Origin: Mogibacterium kristiansenii
Lineage (GTDB): Bacteria; Bacillota; Clostridia; Peptostreptococcales; Anaerovoracaceae
DNA: 64,000 bases
Assembly (NCBI RefSeq): GCF_009695905.1
Contig: NZ_VUNA01000001.1
Location: 1-64,000, forward strand
Direction: 5' to 3'
Within the stretch, counting starts at the first letter, position 1. Every line of letters starts with the position of its first letter. The notes beneath the pieces were generated by a model. It was not told the origin of the DNA. It searched no databases and saw only the letters and a list, made by a program, of their open reading frames with translations. Shown in pieces: positions 1-11,432 of the stretch. The translations under genes and the position numbers were made by a program.

Positions 1-108
1 AAGATCGCAGGGCTCACGGCGGACCATTAGCCTGTAGGTAACCAATCCACGAATAACAGAGTGGCCACATGCCGGGAACTGTTAAATCAAAGCTCTTTCC
101 AGATGCTG
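1..108. other. Unassigned sequence next to the broken argR
   Basis: No gene is recognised here. The 11-mer ACATGCCGGGA occurs at 67-77 and again at 128-138. A near-match lies in inverted orientation inside argR (around 209-219). Because argR loses family similarity just to the right of this stretch, it is probably the edge of an inserted or rearranged segment whose body lies outside the window. No transposase or terminal repeat could be identified. Confidence 0.3.
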
Positions 109-477
109 TCAAGAAAATACAAATGTGACATGCCGGGAGATGAAACTTTCTTGTAATCGCCTCTTGACAACGGTCACTTCATAACAGGTTTTGATGACAA
201 TCAGATTTCCGGCATGTGCGGTGGAAATGATGGTTTCGCGGAAAATCTTAATGAACCGGTCGGAAATCGGTTGTTCATCGTATTTCCCGGCTGTATATTT
301 ATACTTTCCGTTTCCGGCCAATGCTTTGACCAGCTGAAGCTCCTTGATGTCTCTGGAAATTGTCGCCTGGGTCACTTTGAAACCGGCCTGGTTCAGCAAA
401 TCCTGAAGCTGATCCTGGGTCTCTACTACATTGTTGGCGATAATCTCAAGTATCTTGTTCTGTCTCGAATAACGCAT
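109..477 (-). pseudogene. argR: Arginine repressor ArgR/AhrC, C-terminal domain lost
   Basis: ArgR is a hexameric regulator that uses arginine as co-repressor to control arginine synthesis and catabolism genes. The start at 477 is set by AGGAGGACCCC just upstream, giving 122 residues. Residues 1-70 carry the winged-helix domain, with the hallmark VTQATISRDIKEL. Residues 86-96 (AHAGNLIVIKT) begin the oligomerisation domain. After that the family sequence stops and is replaced by about 26 unrelated residues ending in HVTFVFS. Full-length relatives have about 150 residues; the missing part includes the arginine-binding GDD segment. The protein should still contain its DNA-binding domain but is unlikely to hexamerise or sense arginine. 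An insertion or rearrangement at about position 190 is the simplest explanation. Confidence 0.8.
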
Positions 478-529
478 GGGGTCCTCCTGAAATGCCGCAT
501 GGGTCTGCGCCCATCTTATGATTAGTTTG

Positions 530-593
530 ATTATATCACAGGCATTCACAAAAACGGATAAAAATTTATTATCATGAATATTATATAATTCGA
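530..593 (-). promoter_or_regulatory. argR upstream region: -10 box and ARG-box-like palindrome
   Basis: On the minus strand a TATAAT hexamer (530-535) lies upstream of argR, without a convincing -35. Further upstream, 573-593 holds an imperfect AT-rich palindrome with TGAAT and ATTCG half-sites. This resembles an ARG box, but the spacing between half-sites is 8 rather than the usual 4. Autoregulation is plausible but weakly supported. Confidence 0.25.
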
Positions 594-605
594 TAAAAGT
601 TGTTC

Positions 606-1523
606 CTATCCGGCCATCCGCGCTGCTGCCTGTGCCTGCATTTGCTGTTTCAGAAATTCCTCGGGATTGACGCCCGTTGTTTTTTCCTGGACAGTCGGAC
701 TCGTAAAGAATTCTCGTTGGATCATTTTATCTATTTTTTCTGTATCGATGGTACCGCCGCCGTCTTCGAAGGTTGTGAGAATATTTTTGCCCAAAACAAA
801 GCCGAGAGAGGCGAGCTCGACGGTTTTGATGCAGAAATTGTTGCGGTACCCGGCACCCTTTGCATCGTGATACCAGTAACCGAGATGTTCCAGAATATAT
901 AGCTTCCCGGTCAGCGGATGCAAAATCAGAAAATCCGGATAGACGATGCGGCCTTCGATGATAATCGGAAATTCATAAATCACAAGCAATCCGGCACTGA
1001 CCAGGTGGTCGTAGATAATCGCTTCAATCCGGCTGCGCACCAGCGTTCCGTCAATGGTGGAAACAGTGCATTTTTCGGGATATTTCACCGGTATAGATTC
1101 CTTTAATTCCAAGAGCTTCTGATACCATTTCTGAGCTGTATCTAATGACAATTCCGCTTCGCGAAGATTCGCCGGAACGTAACATTTCGGAAGCCTTTTG
1201 CGGATTTCTTCCGTGGTGATATCAATGTAATTATCCTGAAAATGCTTGAGCGCAGCGATGTTGCTTTCCAGCATCGAAATCAGAACTTTTGTTGCGCGAA
1301 GGTTCTGAATTCGTTGTACTGTAGTGTGCTTCTCGTTTCCGATATATTTCGGCTTCTTGCCGGGCCGGTGGCCGGTGAAATAGGTACGCCCATTGGTGGT
1401 GTGAGCCTTGAGAAAGATTCCGTCGTAATCCTTTAACGTCAGCGCCTTCTTCTTGTACTTCCGAAGCAGTTCCTCGTGCTGCTGCAGAATGCCGGAAATT
1501 ACTTTTAAAAATACAGTTGTCAT
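606..1523 (-). CDS. Hypothetical protein with PD-(D/E)XK nuclease-like C-terminal half
   Basis: I do not recognise this gene by name. The start at 1523 is chosen because AAGGAGG lies 6 bases upstream; it gives 305 residues. The N-terminal half is basic and helical (ELLRKYKKKALTLK). The C-terminal half reads VRSRIEAIIYDHLVSAG, then IVYPDFLIL, then LYILEHLGYW. This E...(Y)PDF...hE-H-hGYW pattern is compatible with a PD-(D/E)XK-type fold with a putative active site. The tail is rich in Gln, Ala and Met. It stands alone between argR and the 86-bp repeat array, transcribed away from ruvC. A nuclease activity is inference from the motif only. Confidence 0.6.
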   Translation of the reverse strand: MTTVFLKVISGILQQHEELLRKYKKKALTLKDYDGIFLKAHTTNGRTYFTGHRPGKKPKYIGNEKHTTVQRIQNLRATKVLISMLESNIAALKHFQDNYIDITTEEIRKRLPKCYVPANLREAELSLDTAQKWYQKLLELKESIPVKYPEKCTVSTIDGTLVRSRIEAIIYDHLVSAGLLVIYEFPIIIEGRIVYPDFLILHPLTGKLYILEHLGYWYHDAKGAGYRNNFCIKTVELASLGFVLGKNILTTFEDGGGTIDTEKIDKMIQREFFTSPTVQEKTTGVNPEEFLKQQMQAQAAARMAG

Positions 1524-1650
1524 ATTGAGTACCTCCTTATGCTGATTATGCCATAAAAAAAATTCCCCTTCAGTACACATTTATCGAGAATAATCGAGAT
1601 TTTGCAATATCCGGCCGCATTCGAAGCCGGCCGAGTGCTTGAGCCGCCTG

Positions 1651-2067
1651 ACGTGGTGCCTGCGGACGAAGGAATAAGGGCTGGAGGGCAGTGAGGCACC
1701 ACGCCCCCGGACCCGGTCGGGAAAATGGGGAGCCGGACGTGGTGCTTCTCGACGAAGAAATAAGGGCTGGAGGGCAGTGAGGCACCACGCCCCCGGGGCC
1801 GGTCGGCATTTTGAGGCGGAGGACGTGGTGCTCCTCGACGAAGAAACAAGGGCTGGAGGGCAGTGGGGTACCACGTCCCCGGGGCCGGTCGGGAAAATGG
1901 GGAGCCGGACGTGGTGCTTGCCGACGAAGGAACAAGGGTTAGCGAGGGATGAAGCACCACGCCCCCGGACCCGGTCGGGAAAATGGGGAGCCGGACGTGG
2001 TGCTTCTCGACGAAGAAATAAGGGCTGGAGGGCAGTGAGGCACCACGCCCCCGGCCGTCGGCCGGGC
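1651..2067. repeat. Five tandem 86-bp GC-rich hairpin repeats
   Basis: Units begin with ACGTGGTGC at 1651, 1737, 1823, 1909 and 1995. The period is exactly 86 bp; the last unit is partial and ends near 2067. Each unit contains an 8-bp inverted repeat CGTGGTGC / GCACCACG enclosing a small TTCT/AGAA hairpin. A C-rich/G-rich segment that can also pair follows (CCCCC...GGTCGG...GGGG). Because 86 is not a multiple of 3, no reading frame is kept between units, so the long open frames here are chance results of high GC. Units differ by scattered substitutions, showing some age. Function is unknown. Confidence 0.9.
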
Positions 2068-2120
2068 CATTAGACAAAGGAAGCGTTTTTTGGTAAAATA
2101 GCCCGAGGAGTTTTAGAAGA

Positions 2121-2606
2121 ATGAGAATACTTGGAATCGATCCGGGGTATGCCATCATGGGATACGGAATCCTGGATTATAACGGAAATCGTTTTCGAAC
2201 CGTAGATTACGGATCCATTGAAACGGAGGCGCATACACCGATGCCGCAGCGGCTGAATCAGCTGTTTGACGGGCTGAATGAAGTGATTCAGAAATACCAG
2301 CCGGAAGAGGCGTCCATTGAGGAACTTTTTTTTAACAGCAATACAACTACGGCGATTAAAGTGGGCGAGGCAAGAGGCGTTGCCCTTTTGGCGTGTGAGC
2401 GGAACGGACTTCGTGTTTCGGAGTACACGCCGCTGCAGATTAAGCAGGCGCTGGTGGGCTACGGCCGGGCGGAGAAAAAACAGGTGCAGAATATGGTCAA
2501 GGTAATTCTGAATTTGAAGGAAGTACCGAAGCCGGATGATACGGCGGATGCGGTGGCGGCGGCCATTTGCCATGCGCATTCCAGAAATAACAGGGTGATA
2601 GGATGA
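2121..2606 (+). CDS. ruvC: Holliday junction resolvase RuvC
   Basis: RuvC is a dimeric Mg2+-dependent endonuclease that cleaves Holliday junctions at the end of homologous recombination, working with RuvAB. The 161-residue length is normal. The first catalytic Asp is in MRILGIDPG (residue 7). The second acidic motif lies in SIEELFF (about residue 66), and the last in [15 protein letters not shown] near the C-terminus. The start is the first ATG after GAGGAGTTTTAGAAG. The gene overlaps ruvA by 4 bp (ATGA), so the two are translationally coupled. The 86-bp hairpin array sits directly upstream, where its promoter or leader would be. Confidence 0.97.
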   Translation: MRILGIDPGYAIMGYGILDYNGNRFRTVDYGSIETEAHTPMPQRLNQLFDGLNEVIQKYQPEEASIEELFFNSNTTTAIKVGEARGVALLACERNGLRVSEYTPLQIKQALVGYGRAEKKQVQNMVKVILNLKEVPKPDDTADAVAAAICHAHSRNNRVIG

Positions 2607-3199
2607 TTAGACATATTACGGGAAAATATCTTTTTTATGAGAAAGGATCCATCGTGGTGGAGACGCAGGGCGGAATCGGTTTCCGGATTCACGTGGCGGA
2701 TACCTCGCCGGTGCTGAATGCTCGGGAGGGAGATGTGGTTCAACTGTATACGTATATGCAGGTGAAGGACGACGGCATGTCCCTGTTCGGTTTTAATGAC
2801 CGGGATGCGCTGACTCTTTTCGAGCAGCTGCTGACAGTGAACGGCGTGGGACCGAAAGCCGGTCTGGCCATCATGTCCATCGGCACGGTGAACCAGATTA
2901 AAGCGTTTATCATGCATAAGGATGCCAAATCCATTGCGAAGGCGCAGGGCGTTGGAAAGAAAACGGCGGAACGGGTGATTTTGGAACTGGCGGACAAGGT
3001 GAGTGCCGTTCCGATTCAGGATGCGGAAATCGCGACGGAATCGGCGGTACTGTTCTCCGACGAACGGAACAACGCGGTGGTGGCCCTGACCACTTTGGGA
3101 TACAGTAAAGCAGAGGCGGAGGAAGCCATCGGTCACGTGCCGGAGGATGATCTGACCATCGAAGAATACATCAAGAAGTCCCTGAAATTCCTGATGTAG
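2603..3199 (+). CDS. ruvA: Holliday junction DNA helicase subunit RuvA
   Basis: RuvA binds the four-way junction as a tetramer and loads the RuvB motor. The 198 residues show the N-terminal OB domain ([20 protein letters not shown]), then two helix-hairpin-helix motifs in the centre ([19 protein letters not shown] and [19 protein letters not shown]). The C-terminal RuvB-binding three-helix domain has [16 protein letters not shown]. The ATG overlaps the ruvC stop. ruvB follows after a 20-bp gap with its own GGAAAGGAA ribosome site. Confidence 0.97.
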   Translation: MIRHITGKYLFYEKGSIVVETQGGIGFRIHVADTSPVLNAREGDVVQLYTYMQVKDDGMSLFGFNDRDALTLFEQLLTVNGVGPKAGLAIMSIGTVNQIKAFIMHKDAKSIAKAQGVGKKTAERVILELADKVSAVPIQDAEIATESAVLFSDERNNAVVALTTLGYSKAEAEEAIGHVPEDDLTIEEYIKKSLKFLM

Positions 3200-3219
3200 G
3201 AAAGGAAATTACCATATTT

Positions 3220-4227
3220 ATGGAAGAACAGATTACATCAAGACAGATGCAGCCCTCGGATTTGGAGGGGGAACATACCCTTCGTCCTCAACATCTCAGC
3301 GAGTACTGTGGGCAGTCGGGAAATAAAGAGAATTTATCCATATACATCGAGGCGGCAAAGATGCGGGGTGAGTCCCTGGATCACGTGCTTTTCTACGGAC
3401 CGCCGGGACTGGGAAAAACAACATTGGCGGGAATCATTTCCAACGAGCTGGGCGTGGATATCAAAATCACATCCGGCCCGGCCATCGGAAGAGCCGGAGA
3501 TCTGGCCGCCATTCTGACCAATTTGAATGAAAACGATGTGCTTTTCATCGACGAGATTCACCGGCTGAATCGGTCGGTGGAAGAGGTGCTGTATTCCGCC
3601 ATGGAAGACTATGCGCTGGATATCGTCATCGGAAAAGGCCCATCGGCTCGGTCCCTTCGGATTGACCTGTCTCATTTTACACTGATTGGCGCCACCACGC
3701 GGGCGGGAAGCCTTTCGGCACCGCTTCGGGATCGGTTCGGAATCATTTGCAAATTCGATTTCTATACCGTGGAGGAACTGAAGGAAATCCTTCGCCGGTC
3801 GGCGCGGGTGATGAACGTGCGCATCGATGAAGAGTCCCTGACGGAGCTGGCGAAACGTTCCCGAGGGACGCCGCGAATCGCCAACCGCATGCTGAAGCGG
3901 GTGCGGGATTTTTCGGAGGTCATTCAGGACGGAAACGTGGATATCGATATCACCCGGAAAGCGCTGGATGCTTTGGGGGTCGATGACCTGGGACTGGAGA
4001 AGCTGGACCGAGAGATTCTCACCACGATTATCAAGGGCTTCAACGGCGGCCCGGTGGGAATCGAGACCATCGCTTCCGCAATCGGCGAAGAGCGAGTGAC
4101 GCTGGAGGATGTGAACGAACCGTACCTGATTCAGTCCGAGCTGATGTATCGGACGCAGAAGGGACGGATGGCATCCCGGAAGGCCTACGAGCATCTGGGG
4201 CTGATGGCGCTCTATTCGGAAAAGTAA
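3220..4227 (+). CDS. ruvB: Holliday junction branch-migration ATPase RuvB
   Basis: RuvB is a hexameric AAA+ motor that pumps DNA through the RuvA-junction complex. The 335-residue protein has Walker [10 protein letters not shown] near residue 62, Walker [10 protein letters not shown] near 110, sensor 1 in IGATTRAG, and the arginine-finger segment [10 protein letters not shown]-terminal winged helix follows. The family hallmark [12 protein letters not shown] is at the N-terminus. It belongs to the ruvCAB operon; queA follows 63 bp later with its own ribosome site. Confidence 0.97.
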   Translation: MEEQITSRQMQPSDLEGEHTLRPQHLSEYCGQSGNKENLSIYIEAAKMRGESLDHVLFYGPPGLGKTTLAGIISNELGVDIKITSGPAIGRAGDLAAILTNLNENDVLFIDEIHRLNRSVEEVLYSAMEDYALDIVIGKGPSARSLRIDLSHFTLIGATTRAGSLSAPLRDRFGIICKFDFYTVEELKEILRRSARVMNVRIDEESLTELAKRSRGTPRIANRMLKRVRDFSEVIQDGNVDIDITRKALDALGVDDLGLEKLDREILTTIIKGFNGGPVGIETIASAIGEERVTLEDVNEPYLIQSELMYRTQKGRMASRKAYEHLGLMALYSEK

Positions 4228-4290
4228 AAACAAGATTCGGGAAAGCCGAACGAAACGAAAAATCATATTATATAAAAAAGAAGGAAACAA

Positions 4291-7736
<3,446 letters not shown>

Positions 7737-7761
7737 CTTCATAATATACTGAACTTAAGCG

Positions 7762-7799
7762 ATAGCTGTTGATGCGAAAGCATTGACAGCTATTTTTTT
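7762..7799 (+). terminator. Intrinsic terminator after the chimeric rlmD
   Basis: A 14-bp stem with two G-U pairs (ATAGCTGTTGATGC / GCATTGACAGCTAT) closed by a GAAA tetraloop and followed by six or more T. It is phage DNA: in the circular phage genome it would lie downstream of the second recombinase. Confidence 0.9.
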
Positions 7800-7887
7800 C
7801 GCGTTAAGGGAGGTGATGCCATTGGACGGGATGTGATGAAAGAGGAACCGGCAATCAATGACAAATTATGAAAAGGAGATTTCGATT

Positions 7888-8196
7888 ATGGCAAAGAAGA
7901 GTAGAAGCTTGAAGGTTGTAGGACAGAGTGGATATCAGTACCGGGAGACACCTTGCATTACGCTGAAGGGCAAGTGGCTGAAGGAACTTGGATTCGAGAT
8001 TGGCGATTATGTTTCTGTCAGCTGTGAGGATGGCAAGATGATCATCACGCTGGACCAAGAGAAGGCAGAGATTACTGAAGCAGAGAAGGCTTTCATGGAA
8101 CGGGAGACGGAATCCTTGAAGAAGAAGTTCCAGGAAGAGAAAACACGGATTCATGCTCAGTATGTGGCAGAAAGAGAATTGAGGTACGGAGAATGA
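7888..8196 (+). CDS. SymE-like / AbrB-fold small protein
   Basis: 102 residues from the ATG at 7888, placed 9 bases after AAAAGGAG. The central part (PCITLKGKWLKELGFEIG, then DYVSVSCEDGKMIITL) matches the SymE toxin domain, an AbrB-type swapped hairpin. The C-terminal third is a charged helix (EKAFMERETESLKKKFQEEK). In enterobacteria SymE is an SOS-induced RNA-degrading or nucleoid-binding protein of a type I toxin-antitoxin pair. Clostridial phage and conjugative-element relatives are common and mostly untested. It is the first gene of the leftward module and overlaps the next gene by 4 bp. A toxin role is not shown here; a DNA-binding role in the partition module is equally possible. Confidence 0.65.
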   Translation: MAKKSRSLKVVGQSGYQYRETPCITLKGKWLKELGFEIGDYVSVSCEDGKMIITLDQEKAEITEAEKAFMERETESLKKKFQEEKTRIHAQYVAERELRYGE

Positions 8197-8342
8197 GAAG
8201 AGACAATCTGATGATAATAGAAGTAATCTTGGTGATGGCGCTGATTATGGCTTTCTTTATTTGCTTTGATGATATTCAGGCGGTGTTGACAAGATTTATG
8301 GCAGAGCAGGTAGATGTGTTTATTGAGCAGTTGCTCAGATAG
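8193..8342 (+). CDS. Small single-pass membrane protein (49 residues)
   Basis: The ATG overlaps the stop of the previous gene (ATGA), and its stop lies inside the parA ribosome site, so it fits tightly in the operon. Sequence: MRRDNLMIIEVILVM, then a hydrophobic stretch with ALIMAFFICF, then an amphipathic C-terminal tail ending VDVFIEQLLR. One membrane helix at about residues 7-25 is predicted by eye. No family is recognised. Its position next to parA could mean membrane anchoring or exclusion, which is inference. Confidence 0.6.
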   Translation: MRRDNLMIIEVILVMALIMAFFICFDDIQAVLTRFMAEQVDVFIEQLLR

Positions 8343-8351
8343 GAGGCAAGC

Positions 8352-9137
8352 ATGGGAAAAATCATTTTGGTAGGAGCCACAAAGGGTGGCGTTGGAAAAA
8401 GTGTAACTTCATATAATCTGGCATATTCATTGGCAAGTCTTGGAAAGAAGGTGTTGGCGGTAGATTTTGATAGCCAGGCGAATCTTACTACATGTTTTGG
8501 AGTGGAGAATACGGCGGTGATGCCGGTGACCATAGGGCATCTGATGATGGCTCAGATGGAAGATGAAAAGTTGCCGGATCCAGGGGAATATATCATGAGT
8601 CGGAATGGTGTGGATTTTATTCCATCATCCATGGTTTTGTCAGCGGTGGAAGCAAAGTTGAGACTGGAAATGGGTGCTGAGAGAATGCTGGCAGGGATTC
8701 TGGATCCATTGAGAGAACGGTATGACTTCATCATTATCGATACTTGCCCGGCCTTGGGTGCACTGACCATCAATGCATTGGCGGCAGCTGACGGAGTAGT
8801 GATCACGGTGAATCCTCAGCTATTGGCCATGATGGGTTTGCAGGATTTTTTGAAAACTATCAAGAAGATTAAGAGCCGCATCAATCCAAAGCTGGAAGTG
8901 GAAGGAATTCTGCTTACCATGTGTGAAGCAAGGACGAATCTTTGCAAGGTAATCTCAGAGCAGGTGACGGAAACATTTGAAGGACAGATCCGAATCTTCG
9001 ACAGTAAGATTCCCAATACGGTGAAGGTTGGAGAGAGTGTTTATTACAGTGAGCCTCTTCTGGAGTATGCACCGGGAACGAAAGCCTGCAAGGCATATTT
9101 GGATTTTGGAAAGGAGCTGATTGCGTATGAAGGATAA
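8352..9137 (+). CDS. parA: ParA-family partition ATPase
   Basis: 261 residues with the deviant Walker A KGGVGKS (11-17) typical of ParA/Soj/MinD, the switch Asp in AVDFDSQANLT, and Walker B-like FIIIDTCPALG. There is no N-terminal DNA-binding extension (type Ib/Soj-like). AGGAGG precedes the ATG by 6 bases. It overlaps parB by 11 bp. ParA ATPases position DNA copies before division. In a prophage this suggests plasmid-style maintenance when not integrated, or use after excision. Confidence 0.92.
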   Translation: MGKIILVGATKGGVGKSVTSYNLAYSLASLGKKVLAVDFDSQANLTTCFGVENTAVMPVTIGHLMMAQMEDEKLPDPGEYIMSRNGVDFIPSSMVLSAVEAKLRLEMGAERMLAGILDPLRERYDFIIIDTCPALGALTINALAAADGVVITVNPQLLAMMGLQDFLKTIKKIKSRINPKLEVEGILLTMCEARTNLCKVISEQVTETFEGQIRIFDSKIPNTVKVGESVYYSEPLLEYAPGTKACKAYLDFGKELIAYEG

Positions 9138-10071
9138 GAGAAAAGTCTTTTGCGATGCGGTGGATCTTCTGGCACCGGAGGCTCCAGAGGGTGGAGTACA
9201 GATGCTCCCGGTGGATGCCATCAAGCCTTTTCATGAACATCCATTTAAGCTTTACCGGGGCGACAGATTAAATGACATGGTGGAAAGTATCAGAGAGCAT
9301 GGCATTCTCACGCCGGTCATAGTAAGAAAACTTGGTACGGAATACGAAATGCTTGCAGGTCATAACAGACAGAATGCAGCAAGGATGGCAGGATTATCGG
9401 AGATTCCTGCCATTGTAAAAGAAAATCTGTCAGATGAAGAAGCGTGGATTTATGTGGTGGAAACTAATGTAATCCAGAGGTCCTTTAATGATCTGTCAAT
9501 CTCAGAGCGGATCACGGTATTGTCTGCCAGGTATGATAAGGTTTGCGGTACCAAGAAGAGAGAGGAAATCTTAGAGGAATTGCATGCACTGAATGGTGAT
9601 GTCGGTGGACATGATGTCCACCAGGCGGCTAAGAGCAGAGAACTGATTGGCCAGGAATATGGCATGACGGGCAGGAACATTGCTCGGTATGTCAGATGCG
9701 GTCAGCTGATCCAGGGCTTTAAGGATATGCTCGATGATGGGAGTCTGGCATTGGTAGTCGGTGTGGAACTATCCTATCTGTCAGAGGGAGAACAGAAGCT
9801 GGTGAAAGCGGTTGTAGATCAGAACTGTATTTCCATCAAAAATGACATGGCTAAGAAGCTGAGGGCGGCAGCAGGATCCATTACAGAGGAATCAGTTCAA
9901 GTACTGATGGGAGTGGATAAACCAGTGGAAGCGGCAGAGATAATCAAGCCTATTTCGGTTAAAATTCCAGCAAAAGTTTATAGTAGATATTTCTCGGATG
10001 TAGCCAAGAAGGATGTGCAAGGAATTTTGGAAGCGGCTTTGGATATGTATTTTGCAGGGAAGGGGGCTTAG
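9127..10071 (+). CDS. parB: ParB-family partition protein
   Basis: 314 residues. The ATG at 9127 is preferred over an in-frame TTG at 9121, since AAGGAG lies at a suitable distance and overlap with parA is kept. The ParB/Srx domain is at about residues 20-115, with LVD-type IKPFHEHPFKLY, the GILTPVIVRK segment and the CTP-binding AGHNRQNAARMAGL. A KorB-like helix-turn-helix follows (LIGQEYGMTGRNIARYVR). It loads on parS and works with ParA; no parS-like 16-mer was found by eye. Confidence 0.92.
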   Translation: MKDKRKVFCDAVDLLAPEAPEGGVQMLPVDAIKPFHEHPFKLYRGDRLNDMVESIREHGILTPVIVRKLGTEYEMLAGHNRQNAARMAGLSEIPAIVKENLSDEEAWIYVVETNVIQRSFNDLSISERITVLSARYDKVCGTKKREEILEELHALNGDVGGHDVHQAAKSRELIGQEYGMTGRNIARYVRCGQLIQGFKDMLDDGSLALVVGVELSYLSEGEQKLVKAVVDQNCISIKNDMAKKLRAAAGSITEESVQVLMGVDKPVEAAEIIKPISVKIPAKVYSRYFSDVAKKDVQGILEAALDMYFAGKGA

Positions 10072-10072
10072 G

Positions 10073-10360
10073 ATGTTTACAGAAGAGGAACTAAGTGCCA
10101 TTGATACCAAATATTTTTCAGTGATCGTGGCCAATGAATATGATGTGACGCTTATGAGTAAGAACACGGGGCATGTCTGGTACATGCACTCGGCGGATCT
10201 CCCTGACCGGGATCTGGTGATCTTATTTCATAAGCATCACGCCAGTGATCCGTATCACAATCATGCCAGGTGTGGTAGCTTGAAGAAAGCCATACGGGAT
10301 ATCAAGTCACATGATGCATTTCAGCTGAATGGGCGAAAGCCAGTCTATAGGAGGCGTTAA
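10073..10360 (+). CDS. Hypothetical protein downstream of parB
   Basis: 95 residues starting MFTEEELSAIDTKYFSVIVA; the start is chosen from tight spacing after parB (1 bp). His-rich segments appear in the middle (FHKHHASDPYHNHARCGS). The N-terminal half looks like an alpha/beta mini-domain. I do not recognise the family. It is the last gene of the partition operon and ends against a terminator shared with the convergent gene. Confidence 0.6.
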   Translation: MFTEEELSAIDTKYFSVIVANEYDVTLMSKNTGHVWYMHSADLPDRDLVILFHKHHASDPYHNHARCGSLKKAIRDIKSHDAFQLNGRKPVYRRR

Positions 10361-10398
10361 AAAAAGGGCGGTAACACGAATGCTGTGTTATCGCCCTT
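10359..10398 (-). terminator. Terminator between convergent genes (active mainly on minus strand)
   Basis: Stem AAGGGCG(G/A)TAACAC with a 7-base loop; on the minus strand it is followed by seven T. It lies 7 bp after the stop of the minus-strand sigma-like gene and also borders the end of the plus-strand gene. Confidence 0.85.
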
Positions 10399-10404
10399 GC
10401 GGCG

Positions 10405-11121
10405 TTACTTACGGTTTTTCTTGTGATGATAAAGCTTCAGATAGTCGCATACTGCATCGTGGCAATCATTGATGACCTGACGACCACGGCTGGACTTGAG
10501 ACCGATGGTGATGCAGATTTCATCAATGGACATTCCATCAGCACTGAGGCGGATGATCTGAGCGTAACGCTGGTTGACCTTTTCAAAGTGTGCCAGCATC
10601 TGGATCTTGATCTCTTCCTCAGTAGGCTCAGGCTCTAGTGCATTAAGGACCTGATCCTCTACGGACGGAGTGGTGGTATCTTCGATATCGAAGGCTTCAC
10701 CTTCGTACTCGAAATCCAGAGACAGGATATCGACACGATTCGGATTACGGCGCTCCAGAAGGCCTTTATGCGGGCAGTTCTTGCAACGTTTAGTGTTCGG
10801 GCAAAGTCTCTCAGTGCCATCAGGATTGGTGAGGACGCAACGGCCCTCACGGCGCATCTTAAGATCCTCATTGATGTCGTGCCAGAAGTCCTTCATGTAG
10901 GATTCGAAGTGTTCTTCGGGGATGGCCATGAAGCCAATCTCATAATCGAACTCTCCCAGTCCCATGGTGGTGAAGTTGTCCTGGATGTAGTCGGACTTCT
11001 TCAGGTTGAAAGTGTCTTTTCTGAAAGGCACTAAGACTTTTCCTGCTTCTACAGGCTTTCCGTCAAAGCTCTTTCTGTTGCTATACTTGTGTGTGTTACT
11101 GTAATTTGCTGTTTTTCCCAT
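10405..11121 (-). CDS. Sigma-70 region 4-like protein with a cysteine cluster
   Basis: 238 residues; AGGAGG sits 8 bases before the ATG. A central cysteine cluster (CVLTNPDGTERLCPN, then CKNCPHKG) could bind zinc or an Fe-S cluster. A long acidic linker precedes a C-terminal HTH of sigma region 4 type (IIRLSADGMSIDEICITIGL, then SSRGRQVINDCHDAVCDYL). Such proteins are common in clostridial phages and elements, usually annotated as sigma factors. Region 2 is not visible, so it may be a regulator rather than a true sigma factor. It is the only minus-strand gene between the partition and defence modules and has its own terminator. Confidence 0.7.
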   Translation of the reverse strand: MGKTANYSNTHKYSNRKSFDGKPVEAGKVLVPFRKDTFNLKKSDYIQDNFTTMGLGEFDYEIGFMAIPEEHFESYMKDFWHDINEDLKMRREGRCVLTNPDGTERLCPNTKRCKNCPHKGLLERRNPNRVDILSLDFEYEGEAFDIEDTTTPSVEDQVLNALEPEPTEEEIKIQMLAHFEKVNQRYAQIIRLSADGMSIDEICITIGLKSSRGRQVINDCHDAVCDYLKLYHHKKNRK

Positions 11122-11199
11122 TTGGATTTCCTCCTGCGATTTGCGATGGAGGAATCCTCACGGGAAATATTCATTTGTCTTATCAGTCGACCGATCATA

Positions 11200-11364
11200 G
11201 GTATTCCTCCTATTTAACGGTCAGCTGTTCTCTTAAGGCTGACGTTTACGAGTTACTTCATTCTTCTGACGAGAGAACCGTCACCCTGGCCAAGGTGATG
11301 CGCTCAGTTGAATGAAGAGCTTCCATTTGTAATGCGCCTCGGCTCTTGGCGCAGAATGTTTTTT
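11200..11364 (+). ncRNA. Candidate small RNA ending in an orphan terminator
   Basis: A 311-bp gap between divergent genes holds several nested inverted repeats on the plus strand: CTTCATTC / GAATGAAG around 11257-11326, TCACC / GGTGA at 11281-11298, and AAGAGC / GCTCTT. It ends with a clear terminator at 11333-11364 (TGCGCC / GGCGCA, then TTTTTT). No upstream plus-strand gene needs this terminator, so a short structured RNA may be made here. No strong promoter was found, so this is tentative. Confidence 0.3.
11333..11364 (+). terminator. Orphan intrinsic terminator
   Basis: 6-bp GC stem TGCGCC / GGCGCA with a 9-base loop, followed by GAATG and six T. The flanking CATT / AATG can extend the stem. 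It lies directly upstream of the promoter of the zinc-finger gene at 11433. Confidence 0.6.
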
Positions 11365-11367
11365 ATG

Positions 11368-11421
11368 TTTACATTTTAAGACCTATATGTCATACTGGAT
11401 ATATACCGCACTGTATGACAT
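11368..11421 (+). promoter_or_regulatory. Promoter with overlapping palindromic operator
   Basis: TTTACA (11368-11373), 17-bp spacer, CATACT (11391-11396). A 9-bp inverted repeat ATGTCATAC (11387-11395) / GTATGACAT (11413-11421) covers the -10 box and the expected start point, so binding there should block transcription. It precedes the gene at 11433, whose GGAGG lies at 11423-11427. Confidence 0.55.
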
Positions 11422-11432
11422 TGGAGGTATAA

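Noticed and set aside
1651-2067. CRISPR array or riboswitch
   Set aside because: The whole 86-bp unit is repeated with no variable spacers, and no known riboswitch core was recognised.
1520-2158. Long open frames across the GC-rich repeats on both strands
   Set aside because: The 86-bp period is not a multiple of three, the translations are Pro/Arg-rich without domain features, and no ribosome sites precede them.
11049-11198. 49-codon minus-strand frame with good ribosome site overlapping the sigma-like gene start
   Set aside because: Its product has no recognisable features and its last 24 codons overlap the real gene in another frame. It may be a leader, but support is only the ribosome site.
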